From: Dendrobium chrysotoxum
Lineage: Eukaryota; Streptophyta; Magnoliopsida; Asparagales; Orchidaceae
Assembly (NCBI GenBank): GCA_019925795.1
Contig: CM034305.1
Span: forward strand, 62,422,573 to 62,486,572
Length of the DNA: 64,000 nt
Direction of reading: 5' to 3'
A program made the position numbers and the translations under genes. Shown piece by piece: positions 24,729-35,764 of this stretch; positions within the stretch are counted from its first letter, which is position 1; every line of letters begins with the position of its first letter. The notes beneath the pieces were generated by a model, which was given only the letters and a program-made list of their open reading frames with translations, made no database searches and was not told the DNA's origin.

Positions 24729-25067
24729 TGAATCTAATATTAATATGTGCATATGAATGATGTGTATAATGATTAAACTCACTCAAAAAATCCAAAAAAA
24801 AAAAGAAAGTATCAACAGCCCAATGATAATGGATTTTCTTAAAGGATATGAATCCATGTGCATGTCTCTTTCACTCGTGGGCTGGATTGAATTACATGCA
24901 CGTGGAATTGGAAGGGTGCATGGCCCCTTGGCTTAACTTGTAGGGATAGGACCTTCTGACTGCTTACCTACAAAAACATAGGCTTACTGGTGGAATACGA
25001 CCAATTCCACTTTGTCCCACTCCCACAGTTAGGTCACTCTCCCTTCCCTTCATTACACAATTATTGT

Positions 25068-25071
25068 TCTC

Positions 25072-25121
<50 letters not shown>
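25068..25121. repeat. (CT)n microsatellite
   Basis: About 53 bp of CT/TC dinucleotides with one interruption (CTCG). Confidence 0.95.
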
Positions 25122-25124
<3 letters not shown>

Positions 25125-25218
25125 GAGTGTCAAAGAATTAAACACATAATCCTATAAATCGTGGTTAAGGTTTCATCTGTAATGATCGGCAAACATATAA
25201 AGAGCATGCACCAAAAAG

Positions 25219-25925
25219 TAGGGGTGTCAATATTTGACACGACACGAAAACCTGACTCGAACCCGACCCGAGCCCTAAACGGGTCGGGTTCGGGTTCAGG
25301 AATTCGACCCGTTTGAAAAACGGGTCGGGTTCGGGTTGACCCGACGGGTTGCCGGGTCAACCCGAAAACCCATTTCAAATGAGCTGCCCTCGCTGCCCCG
25401 GCTGCCCGCGACCCTGCCACAGCTGCCCGTGACCCTGCCCCGGCTGCCCCCGCCCTGCCCGGCTGCCTGCACGCCCGCCGAAGCTGCCCGCTCGACAGCC
25501 GAAGCTACGCGCGCCTGCCCAACCGCCCAGGCGCGTCTGCCGAAGCTGCCCACCCGCCCGCGCTGCACCCGCCCCCGCACCAGCCCGCAGCCCCGCATGC
25601 GCTCACCCGCTCCGCGCACCTGAGCGCCTTGCCCGCTCCGCGCACCGGCGTGCCTCACCCGCACCCGCGTGCCTCGCCCGAGTTCGCCCCGTCCGCGCCC
25701 GAGTTCGCCAGCATCCGCGCCCGAGTTCGCCCGCGTCCGCGCCCGCTCCGAGCACCAGTGCGCCTCGTGTCGGGTCGGGTCAACCCGGCAACCCGTCGGG
25801 TCGGGTCCGGGTTCGGATTTCCGACCCGTTTACCTACCCGAGTCGGGTTAGGGTCGACCCGTTGGAACGCAGGTCATTCCGGGTTTGACCCGAACCCGAC
25901 CCGTAACCCGAAATTGACACCCCTA
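25219..25925 (+). mobile_element. hAT MITE with GC-rich interior (707 bp)
   Basis: Ends are TAGGGGTGTCAA and its complement TTGACACCCCTA, fitting the YARNG hAT consensus. A perfect 8-bp duplication ccaaaaag flanks it (25211-25218 and 25926-25933). Near both ends there are many CGGGTCGGGT/GACCCG words. The core (about 25380-25770) is extremely rich in CCCG/GCCC and carries long open frames on both strands only because stops are rare in such DNA. The same family occurs inverted at 28369-29007. Confidence 0.85.
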
Positions 25926-26029
25926 CCAAAAAGTACATGCATGTAGATCATATAGTATATCATGTGAATCTACTAGTCATTAGTTTAGTAGTTAATTGTG
26001 AATTAATTAAGATTTATATAGATTAAGGG

Positions 26030-26590
26030 GTTATTTGATTTGCTAAAAAAGGTTTAAAGTATTTTAAGTTTCCAACTATAAAGGATTTCAAAGTTTGAGT
26101 GTTTGGTATTCTTAAAAGAGAAGACATTATCAAATTTCAGTGAGTTATTTGTTATTTTTTTCACTCATTAATTCATTTTTTATGTATTATAAACTTCCTC
26201 AACATTGACCGATCATTGCTCTCATCACCCAAGTTGAGTGCATTGTCGCCCATCAAATTCCCCCAACTATTGCTACCGCCTCTACCACCATCACTGGCCA
26301 CCACCACAAGTCATCGCCACCATCGAACGCCCTCAGCCGCCACCATTATTTGACTTTATATTACATTCATTTTACTTTAAGCCAAACAAAAAGAAAATAT
26401 AAATGTATTCTTTTTACACTCATTTAAATAAATTTAAACATTTCAAATACACTATATTCCTTATTGTATTCCTTTACTTCTAGGTTTCTTTTTTAACAAA
26501 TTAATTGTCACTGAATACTCTACATTCTTTATACTATATTCCTTTTATTCTGGATTCCTTTTTCAGCAAACCAATTGTCTCTAAAGTATT
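26030..26590. repeat. Inverted-repeat element candidate with a doubled right end
   Basis: GTTATTTGATTTGCTAAAAA near 26032 is matched in inverse by TTTTTAACAAATTAATTGTC (26489-26510) and again by TTTTTCAGCAAACCAATTGTC (about 26560-26580). This suggests a MITE whose right end was duplicated. No target duplication could be set. Confidence 0.4.
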
Positions 26591-26599
26591 GTATTATAT

Positions 26600-27110
26600 A
26601 AATAGGATCCATTTGGGAGGTTGATGAATGAAAATTGAATGAATGAATAAAATTGTCATTTGTAAATCCTCTCTTTGTTCTTTTGGGTATTTTAAAATTA
26701 TTCAACATGTTTAAGATAAGATTAGGATCTTATCATTGGCCTTCTTTGACCCTCTTTGATATACAAAGAGGGAAAATGACAATGAAATTGGTTAAAAAAA
26801 TGGTTTGAAATTAGTTTTTACCCAATTTTTTGATTTAGGAGATGTTGAGTAAATAATATATATTTATTTCTTAATTAATTGATGTGAAATTGAATTTTTC
26901 ATAAAGATTCTATAGAAATTTTTTAACCATTGTTAAGATTTATATGTTTTTAGATATAAACTTTTATCATTAATAAATACTCTTAGAAAATAAAATCAAT
27001 GTTCAAATGAATGAAAATACAACTTACCTCTTAATTCTTTTATAACAAATTCTAAATATAATGTCTTAAAGTATGCATTTTGATTGTAGGATTCATGAAA
27101 AATAAAATCA
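26600..27110. other. AT-rich intergenic DNA, nothing recognised
   Basis: No coding frame, terminal repeat or RNA gene was seen. Confidence 0.5.
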
Positions 27111-27114
27111 CTTA

Positions 27115-27212
27115 GGCTTCATTTGAGATAATTTTTTGTTACTATTTTTAAGAAATTTTTATGCTGAAAAGCTGTTGTAGAAAGAAGTAAAAAAGATGTC
27201 ACAAACGAAGCA
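27115..27212. mobile_element. Tourist-like MITE (98 bp)
   Basis: Ends GGCTTCATTTGAGA and TCACAAACGAAGCA are imperfect inverted repeats, flanked by TTA on both sides (27112-27114 and 27213-27215). This is the TWA target duplication of PIF/Harbinger elements. Related copies lie at 29992, 36797, 39380 and 40340. Confidence 0.7.
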
Positions 27213-27215
27213 TTA

Positions 27216-28360
27216 GAATATCTTTTGCAAAGTGCATGTGAGAATTTATAAAATGGATAAATGGGAAAAATTTTGCATTAAGATAGCTCTAATGAATATT
27301 GATGATGATGAATTTCATGATTTCTGGATATGTTGCCCTAATCTTAGGGCAGATTTAATATATTTGAAATATATTCTATCAAAAAATTGTTGGTCAACAA
27401 TATATATTGACATTTTTTAAGTTGAGTCATGAAATATTCTGATTTGATTGAATGAGCGTAAAATAATTGCAGGTGATTATTTTTTTTATTTGGCTTGAAA
27501 TAAAATGAATACAGTGTAAAACGCAATGATGGTGGTGGTTGGTGGCTTGTGACGATAGGGGTGACAACGATAATATTTAAGCGGGCAATTTATTCTTTAA
27601 TGATGATAGGAATAATTAATTATTTTAAAAAAATTATTAATTCTTACTTGGAAAAACCTAAATGTTAAGAATGATAGTAATAATTCTAAATTGGTTGATG
27701 AATTGAATGTGGCCACCAATAAGCTATGAATGGTCCAACTTTGCTATTTAGAATGAATGATCGAAATTTGAGGACAAAACTTGAAACTATTTTTTAATAG
27801 TAAATTGATTAGGCGTTACAATATGAATAATTAATATCTTCAACTATATATTATATGTTAAAAGTAAAGTGAAATATATGAAATAATATAGCAATAAATT
27901 AAAACAATTTTTATATATTAAATTGAGTTTATTTTATTATATATATTATTTATTTCACACATCACATTTTATTCTTTGTAACGTGCTAGAAATTTTGTGT
28001 CGGTAGAGTTGGTATTTTATGTCTTAGTTTTAAATTATAAGATGAGAAATTTTTTATGTAGAAACTTCGGAAGGGGAAAAAACTGCGGGATCTAGCCCAG
28101 TTGAAAATCCACTATGTAACAAGAGATACAATAATCCTTTATTCCTCACTGAAAGAGGAAATGATTATTTGAGATCAAATGTCAGATTTTTATTATAGGG
28201 ATTATAGAAATAAGATGTTCATAGACAAACAGTTAATACCCAATAATAAATTAAATCTTGACAAGAGTTTGAAAATGGGGGCGATGATTGTTGGATGTGG
28301 TTGAACAGTTAATGCCTGACAATATGGTTAGATCTTGATAGTAACTTGGAGACAAGTATG
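27216..28360. other. AT-rich intergenic DNA, nothing recognised
   Basis: No coding frame or terminal-repeat element could be supported. Confidence 0.5.
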
Positions 28361-28368
28361 CATAAAGT

Positions 28369-29007
28369 TAGGGGTGTCAAAACTGGGTTTCGGGTCGGGT
28401 TTGGGACGAACCCGGAATTGACCCGTGCTCAAACGGGTCGACCCTAACCCGACCCGGGTAGGAAAACGGGTCGGAAATCCGAACCCAGACCCGACCCGAC
28501 GGGTTGCCGGGTTGACCCGACTTGACACGGGAAGGCGGGGCGGAGGCGAGCGGTGGAGCGGGCTGGCTACAGCGGGCGAGCGGACGCCAGCAGGTGCGCG
28601 CGGGGCGGAGGGCGGACACGTGGGCGAGCGGGCATTCGCGCGGGCGAGTGGGTAGCAGCGCCGGCGAGCGGGCAGCCGCGAGGCAGCGCGGGCAGCGGGC
28701 AGCGAGCGCGGGCGCGCAGTCAGCTGGGCAGCGCGGGCGCGGGCGAGCCGGCAACGCGCGGGCGGGCGGGCAGCGGGCAGCGCGTGCGCGGGCCCGCGGG
28801 CAGCTCGGGCGCAGACAGCGGGCGCGGGCGGGAAATTTCGAAATTAAGTTTTTTTTTTTTTTAAATAAACGGGTTATCGGGTTGACCCGGCAACCCGTCG
28901 GGTCAACCCGAACCCGACCCGTTTGAGAAACGGGTCGGGTCAAACCCGAAAATTTCGGGTCGGGTTCGAGTCGGGTTTTCTTATCGTGTCAAAATTTGAC
29001 ACCCCTA
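28369..29007 (-). mobile_element. hAT MITE with GC-rich interior (639 bp), inverted relative to 25219
   Basis: Ends TAGGGGTGTCAA and TTGACACCCCTA. Flanks cataaagt (28361-28368) and caaaaagt (29008-29015) are an 8-bp duplication with one mismatch. The right end in complement matches the left end of the 25219 element, so the two are family members in opposite orientation. The interior (about 28525-28840) is GCGGGC-rich. No transposase. Confidence 0.85.
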
Positions 29008-29015
29008 CAAAAAGT

Positions 29016-29565
29016 TCTTGATTTTATATATCGCATTTAGGCTCGGATTGAACCACTTTGGGTTGGGTTTGTCTTATCAAGACATTTAGTTCGACTATAA
29101 ATTTGTTGAAATCTAAGTTCAAATGATCCTAAATTTAATTTCAAAAATTTTCAATTTAAATTCATCCAAACTTTTCACAGACATCATTCCTTAATATAAC
29201 TAAGCCATTAGATAAATAACTTAGTTGTATTACTGTGAATGCCTAATAACATAGTTGTATTATCTAATAGTCGAATTTTATAATCTAATAGTTACATAGG
29301 AAATATGAAATTACAGGTATATATGTATGATAAAATTAATTACATCATAATATAAAATGTATGAAGATATCGTTTTGGTAGAATTTTTTTTTCCAAAAAT
29401 AATGGATGAAATCTGAGAAAATGTCTAGCAACAGCTCTTTCATCAAGATGCATGATTACCTTGCATGCATATATACAGTTAATACCCTCTATATGTTTCA
29501 ATGGATCTCAAAGCCATTTTGCTTACTTTAGCTTTGATAAAGGAGCAAAAGAGAATCTTTTCAGC
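29016..29565. other. Intergenic DNA, nothing recognised
   Basis: No gene or bounded element could be supported in this stretch. Confidence 0.5.
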
Positions 29566-29574
29566 CGGTAGGTG

Positions 29575-29754
29575 GAGAGATTATTACGTGCAGAGTCTGG
29601 GCACAGAGAACTGTTCGGTTTTGTGACTGTGAACAGTAAAAGCATAGATAATGTTCACTACTGTGCTTTTACTGTTCACCCCTGTGCTTTTACTATTCAT
29701 CGTCACAAAACCGAATGGTCCTCTGTGTCCGGACTCCGCACGTAATAATCTCTC
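29575..29754. mobile_element. Hairpin MITE, probably Mutator-type (180 bp)
   Basis: Almost the whole element is an inverted repeat: GAGAGATTATTACGTGC at the left, its complement at the right, with GGTTTTGTGAC also matched inside. Flanks cggtaggtg and atgtaggtg (9 bp, 7 matching) fit a 9-bp Mutator duplication. No coding capacity. Confidence 0.6.
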
Positions 29755-29991
29755 ATGTAGGTGACATGTAAGAAAGAATATAAAGAGTAGAAGCTATTAA
29801 TTATAATTTTTTCTTCAGTATATTATTTATCTTTTTATTTTTATAACTCTAATAAAAAAATTTTAAAATTATCAATGTTAGTCCTAAGCTCATTTGAAAA
29901 AAGTTCGAGTGGTCTTAAATAGGTAATTTGTACCCCCCTTACGAAAAGAATTTATAGCTCCGTCACTAATTCGGGGGACAAATATTATTTT

Positions 29992-30099
29992 GGCTTCATT
30001 TGGGCTGCCACTGGTTTTCGCTGCTTTCAAGAATTTTTTGAATTAGAAAGTTGTTAATTATAGACAATAGTAAGGAAGAAAATTATTCCAAACGAAACC
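29992..30099. mobile_element. Tourist-like MITE (108 bp)
   Basis: Ends GGCTTCATTTGGGC and TTCCAAACGAAACC match the local Tourist-like family. The flanking triplets (TTT, TAT) no longer match. It lies 12 bp from the LTR retrotransposon at 30112. Confidence 0.55.
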
Positions 30100-30111
30100 T
30101 ATATATAAAAT

Positions 30112-31131
30112 TGATGCGTCATCGAAAAATTATCTTGATCGGGCACGAATCTCGAGGAAAAACTCAAGTTGGAAGCTTCAAAAATTAATTCGGAGACCAT
30201 TTAAACTCTGATTTCAGCAAGCTTATAGTCGAACTGAGCGTCTCGGAAATACGAATCCAACAACACCAAATTCGACTCAATCCGAGCCCGAACGAGTCCA
30301 AATCAAGTACCCGAAGTGCTGTTGGAAGCATCGAATAGCAATTTGAGTTACCAAACGGTCTCCGATTTTGACAAGCTTATAGTCGAATCGAGCGGCTCGA
30401 CGAGACGAATCCAACGAGCCCAAGATCGCAGAATTTTGATACCATTAAGACCTTAAGATACTCAATAAATGGTTCATGATCAAGGGATTCAATATGAACC
30501 GTTCATTCGGATCACTCCCTATTTGCCCCTGATCCCTCACATATTTACGGGCTATGCCACTCCAGAAAAACTATAAATAGCCCCTCATTTCTCTTAAGAG
30601 GGGACCCAAGCCAAGAAGAGAAGAAGAGAAGAGAAGTCTAGGAGGGAACAGCTCCTCCTCGACCACCGCCGGAACACCGCCGGAACTTCGCCAGAACTCC
30701 GCCGGAACACCACCGGAGCACCACCGGGTGCCCGAAGGACGCCGGAGCTCTGCCCGATGCTGGAGAAACATCGGAATTCTGCCCGACGCCAGAATTCTAC
30801 CCGACGCCCGAGTGACGCCGGACTTCTTTCCAAGTGACGCCGGAATTCTGTCTGACGCCCGAGTGACGTCGGAACTCTGCTTGGCCTTGTAATTGATACT
30901 CATTGTAATCTGATCATCCTGAATTTAAAGGATGAGTCAGCCTCGTGTATTTCAAACAACACTAGTGGAACTCTTTCAACTGGGTGTGGCCCCGTGGTTT
31001 TTTTCCTTTCCAGGGTTTTCCACGTATAAATTCTGGTGTTACTATCTCAATTCTGTTTGTGTGCTGGATATATGTACAACGCTGAGACGGAAAATTAAAA
31101 TCTATCGCCGCGTATATTTGAGTTCGCAACA
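30112..31131 (+). repeat. 5' LTR of the Tat-type element
   Basis: Starts TGATGCGTCATCG, ends TTCGCAACA. A TATA box TATAAATAG lies at 30572-30580, followed by a GCCGGAA/CCCGACGCC-rich stretch. The partner LTR has the same length. Confidence 0.9.
30572..30580 (+). promoter_or_regulatory. LTR TATA box
   Basis: TATAAATAG, followed by a candidate start about 30 bp downstream. The equivalent in the 3' LTR lies at 36225-36233. Confidence 0.7.
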
Positions 31132-31134
31132 GTT

Positions 31135-31152
31135 TGGCGCCGTCTGTGGGAA
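31135..31152 (+). other. Primer-binding site, TGGCGCC type
   Basis: TGGCGCCGTCTGTGGGAA, three bases after the LTR end, as in many Tat-lineage plant elements. It begins with the TGG complementary to a tRNA CCA end. Confidence 0.8.
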
Positions 31153-31182
31153 ACTTATCCCACAACTTCAAGTATTGCTACG

Positions 31183-32741
31183 ATGGTCAACAGGCGTAGC
31201 AGTCGCCTCATAGGAGCCTCCCGCTCTCACTCTCATCAATCCAGGAATCAGTCTATGAATCATAGACGCCCGATATCTGCCTCTTTATACCCCGGGGGGC
31301 AAAACGCACCTGGAGAAGGGACCTCGGGACCCTCCCTAGAAGAGAGAATTCGAAAGATGGAAGAATCTCAAAACGAGATCCTACAACTCTTGCGAGAGAC
31401 TCGACAACCGACCCTAGCACCTCAGGAGGAGGTTCTTCTCCCTCGAGATCCACCACGAGTCGAAGTTGTTCAAATCGAACATCTTCAAGATGAGATTCCT
31501 CTTCCTCCACTCAGGAGGCGTTCGCAGTCACATCAAGATAACGAGCTGGCTGATACAGCAAGTTCTACCCATCCTCCGCACACAGGTCGGCAATCTCTCC
31601 TTCCTCAAGACCTCCCTGAGGAGCTAGCCCAACATCACATTGCTGAGCTCCCTCGTAATACCCTACGCCACGAACTGCGATGATTGGTTCGAGAGGAATT
31701 CCCTACAAGAGCCGTAAGGCAACCTCTTCGTCAGTGGGACTTCCAGGAGTCGTCACCCCTGACGGAAGCCATTCTTCAACACCCTATTCCGGCTGGCTTT
31801 AAGCTACCAAGCATCGAGTCCTACGATGGGACATCTGACCCGTACGAGCACATCGACCATTACAGGACCATCATGCATATTCAACGAGCCTCAGACGCAC
31901 TCCTTTGCCAGGTTTTCCCTGCCAGTCTTAAAGGACAAGCTCGAACATGGTTCTATTCACTTCCAGCCGGAACGATCCCCACATTCGTCAAATTGGCCAA
32001 AATATTTGTCGAACAGTTCGTAGCCAACCGAAGAATTACTAAGGATTCTTCTCATCTCTCTAGGATCCGTCAGAACGAGGGAGAAACATTAAAAGAATAT
32101 TTTCAACGGTTTTCCACCGAGGCTCGACAGATTCCGGGAGTGGATCCAGAACTGCTCCGAGGGGTCTTCCTTGGAGGCCTTCGTCCTGGTCCTTTCTATT
32201 CGGCCCTCATGCGGGACACAGTTCATTCATATGCTGACCTGATCCATCGTGTAGAAGCTCAGATTTCTGCTGATGAAGCCATTAATGCTCATAGAAAGCA
32301 ATTTGAGCAAACAACTAGAAAGCGTAAGAACGCCCCTACAATAGAGGAATCATTTTCGCAACGAAAAAAAATTCATCTCCTAGACCCCCAGTACCACAAC
32401 GCGAGTTCCGACATGAAAAAGAGTATATGCCTCTCAATGCAACTCGAACCAACATACTAATGGCCATTCGAGATAAAAAAAATATCAAGTGGCCTAATTC
32501 TTTGAAGCCAAATGTTGGAAACCAGGAGCAATATTGCTATTTCCACCGTAGTCGTGGACACACTAATGAAGCCTGTAAGCAACTCAAGGATGAGATCGAG
32601 AGGTTGATCCGACAAGGATATCTTCGACAATTCATCCAAAACTCACCTGCTCGAGATGAAACTGGTCCAACTGGGGGGCAAAATCAACAACAACAAAGAC
32701 AAGAGTTGAATAATATTCAAATGGTTGGCGAGATTGAATGA
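31183..32741 (+). pseudogene. gag of the Tat-type element, one stop and one frameshift
   Basis: Starts MVNRRSSRL at 31183. A TGA at 31681-31683 interrupts it, after which the same frame continues to about 32430. It then shifts frame into a C-terminal part ending at 32741. The central part carries the retrotransposon gag domain (GTSDPYEHIDHY, LKGQARTWFYSLP, SHLSRIRQNEGETLKEYFQR). The C-terminal part has a CCHC-like knuckle (CYFHRSRGHTNEAC) followed by LKDEIERLIRQGYL, a Tat-lineage signature. The protein would form the particle core and bind RNA. With two disruptions it is probably inactive. Confidence 0.85.
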
Positions 32742-32744
32742 CCA

Positions 32745-33075
32745 TGCACTTTGTGTAGTTGTATTAGTAATACTACTTGTTATGTGTCATCGTGTATCTC
32801 TTCTATGATAAGTAGGATGTCACTCTAATGTCCTTAGTAGTTCTACCAAGTCAAATGATATGGTTGTCCCTATATGTATCTCGTATATTGTACAAGGGAA
32901 CTATTGTATTGTCTTATAGTAATATAATGTGTTGTTCGTCCAGTTCTGATATTGTTTCTTTCTTTAAAAAGAATACGAATGACAATGAAAAACTACTGAC
33001 AAATATAGTCTCTTTATCCTTGATTCGAGAAATACACAATCTTTATTGTGTCTCAATCATTGGATGATCAATCCC
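32745..33075 (+). other. AT-rich spacer after gag
   Basis: No domain of pol is seen where protease would be expected. Confidence 0.6.
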
Positions 33076-33077
33076 AG

Positions 33078-33370
33078 GGGGATTCGATCTGACCTCTTCC
33101 ACACAGGTTAACGTCGTCGAGCAAAGGCTCCGACATACAACCTCGGATAGGTCTCACATCCTTGGTGGATTCTCTTGACCTCTTCCATACAGGTTAACGT
33201 CATCGAGCAGGGCTCTGACATACAACCTCGGATAGGTATCACATCCTTGGTGGATTTTCCCGACCTCCTCCATACAGGTTAACGTCGTCGAGCAAAGGCT
33301 CCGACATACAACCTCGGATAGGTCATATATTCTTAATGGATTCTCTGGACATCTTCCACAGAGATTCTTG
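33078..33370 (+). repeat. ~85-bp tandem repeat, three full copies and a partial
   Basis: Units contain GACCTCTTCCA.ACAGGTTA, GTCGAGCAAAGGCTC and CATACAACCTCGGATAGGT. They begin near 33080, 33167 and 33252; a fourth, partial copy follows. They lie in the non-coding interior of the element. Confidence 0.85.
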
Positions 33371-34049
33371 GCGGGCAAAAAATCTTCAAAAGAGCATGTT
33401 ACACAATATATCAACTCATGTTTCAAAGATGCAAAAGCAAGTTTTCAACTTCATATAAATATTATTGGAGTTATATTGTGAAAGATTGTACATCTAGTTC
33501 ACCTTCGCAAGAATTTAAAAGTAAAAGGTACACTTATGACATTTATACAAGCTAGTATCATCAAGCAACAAACAACTTTAACACAGTCAAATATCCTTGG
33601 TGGATTTAAGTGACTTCTCCCTTACTGCACGTAAGCATCTCCTACAACTGCTCCTTCAAAGAAAGGACATAACTGGATCATCATCAGACCTCCACTCAGT
33701 TGATAGTGTTAGTGTATTGCCAGAATGTTGGCATGTCACACTACTTCGGCCCCTTGATTCAGTAATATCTGATGTTGGCACACTTCAGTATGGATGAATA
33801 TTGTCTTAACACGATCCCACTGGACACCTGCCATCATCGGCCCTTTGTCGGATATCTGTCGGCGGTCCTCTACTTCATCTCAACCATTATCGGATTCTTG
33901 CTCGATCGTGAACCATCATCGGCTTCTCGTTCAACTACTGATAGCAGCACCCTTGAACTCTCTCCTTCTGCTCCCTACTTGGTCGTTAACTGCTAACAGA
34001 CTTCCACCCGATTGTTCATCATCGAAAAACTTCCGTTAAAATAGCATCG

Positions 34050-34780
34050 AAATTCTATTCGATGCTGAGCTTCCTCCCGTTGCTGAAGTTCTGCCCGTTT
34101 TAGGACTTCCGTCGGACTTTTACCCGACGCCGAGCTTCCTTCCGTTGTTGGACTTCTTCCCGGGACTTTCATCTGACTTCTGCCTGAAGTCGAGCTTCCT
34201 CCCATTGTTGGATTTTTGCCCGTCGTGGAACTTCTGCCTGCTGACGAATTTTCGTCGGAGTTCTACCCGACGCCGTACTTCTTCCCAACGTCGGACTTCT
34301 GCCCGTCGTCGGATGTTCGTCGGGCTTCTACCCGACACCAAAATTCTACCCGTCGTGGGATGTCGTCGAATGTTTGTCAGGCTTTTACCCGACACCAAAA
34401 TTCTACCCGTCGTGGAACTTCGTCGGATGTTTTGTCTGGCTTCTACCCGACGCCGAATCTCTACCCGACGTTGTACTTATGCCCGTCGAGGGACTTTCGT
34501 CGGACTTCTGCCCGACGACGAGCTTCTTCCCGTTGCTGGGTCTTTGCCCGTCGCCAGACTTTCGTTGGAATTTTGCCCGGGATTTTCGTCGGAGTTCTGC
34601 CCGACGACGAGCTTCTTCCCGTTGCTGGGTCTTTGCCCGTCGCCGGACTTTCGTTGGAATTTTGCCCGGGATTTTCATCGGACTTCTACTCGACACTGGA
34701 CTTCTACCCATCGTCGGACCCTCGTCGGACTTCTACCTGATGCTGAACTTCTTCCCGACGTCTGACTTCCGACCATCTTC
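34050..34780 (+). repeat. CCCGACG-type repeats, including a doubled ~90-bp unit
   Basis: Short units around CTTCTGCCCGACG and TTCTACCCGACGCC repeat throughout. A ~90-bp unit (CTTCTTCCCGTTGCTGGG to GAATTTTGCCCGGGATTTTC) occurs twice in tandem near 34514 and 34604. The same words occur in the LTRs (30780-30860). Long open frames in several registers follow from the repeat and are not called proteins. Confidence 0.75.
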
Positions 34781-34839
34781 AGACTCCCTCCAACTAACAT
34801 CTCATCTCCACATGATCTCTTAAAGGAGAGAAATTCTAA

Positions 34840-35200
34840 CTCCCATTTCGCTTCCCTTCCTAAAAAGAAGAAACGGCTAAATTCTGCGCAAAGAGAGGGG
34901 CGCCGAGTCGAGTGGGGAAAGTCACCTACTCAAAAACGGCGGAAGGCCTCAAAATGCCAGAAGCTAGAGGGGAGAAGAGAGAAATTTCTAACTCCTGTAC
35001 AAGAGGAGGGGCGTTGTCTCAAGTAGGGAAAGTCACCTACTGAATAACAACGGAATACCTCAACTGTCAGAAAGCCAGAATGAGAGAAAAAAGAGAAGAA
35101 GCCGCTAACTTCTGCGCAAAACGAGGGGCGTCGAATCAAGTAGGGAAAGTCACCTACTTAAAAACGGTGGAAAGCCTCAGAATGCCAAAAGCTAGAAGGC
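34840..35200 (+). repeat. ~120-bp tandem repeat, three diverged copies
   Basis: Units contain AGAGGGGCG.CG, GGGAAAGTCACCTACT and CGG..GGCCTCA.AATGCCAGAAG, starting near 34870, 34990 and 35105. They lie upstream of the 3' LTR. Confidence 0.7.
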
Positions 35201-35747
35201 CAGGAGAGGAGGAAGAAAGGAGCATTTTGTCCCCTACCCCAAGGGGTGTATTTATAGGATGAAAAATGGAGAGAAAGAGAGGGAAAATTTGAAAAAAGAG
35301 GGGGAAAATGTTTGAAAATTGGAGGGAGGATGCTTCTAGAAGAAAATTCGAATTTTTCTGAATTTTTCTGAATTTTTTCGAAATATTTTGGGATTTTTTA
35401 ATCCTTGTGGGCCCCACAAAAAAAAAATTTTTTGGCAACTGCTGCTGCGCGCCCGCGCGGCGCCGCCGCCGGTGGCTGCCGGCGGCCGGCCGGCCGGCCG
35501 GCCGGTTCGGCCGCCTACGCGTTCCCGGGCTCCGATTTTGGGCCCGGACGGTCCAAATTCGACGTTTTTGGGGTCCCCGGACATGTTCTTCGACGTTCCG
35601 GACTCAATTTTGACACTTTCTGAACTCAACGGGGCCTCTATGATCAAGTTCGAGCAAACATTTTATTTTTGGAACGCAAATTTTTGCGATTTTTCCAAAG
35701 TGAAAAGCCAACACATATATTTTTGGACTCCTGGAGCTTTGACGTCC

Positions 35748-35762
35748 AAAAATAGGGGGGCA
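35748..35762 (+). other. Polypurine tract of the Tat-type element
   Basis: AAAAATAGGGGGG directly before the 3' LTR (TGATACG at 35765), as needed to prime plus-strand DNA. Confidence 0.7.
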
Positions 35763-35764
35763 AC

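Noticed and set aside
25296..25851. Long open frames on both strands (95-122 codons)
   Set aside because: They lie in the GC-rich core of a hAT MITE where stop codons are rare; residues are Pro/Arg/Ala repeats in every frame and match no family.
28377..28943. Overlapping frames up to 188 codons
   Set aside because: Same explanation: the GC-rich core of the second hAT MITE.
30571..30903. Minus-strand frames in the LTR (and the equal one at 36224-36556)
   Set aside because: They occur in both LTRs because the LTRs are duplicates; repeat-like Arg/Ser/Gly text without a family match.
34145..34823. Open frames of 149-206 codons
   Set aside because: They follow the CCCGACG-type DNA repeat in all three registers and stay inside the non-coding interior of the Tat-type element.
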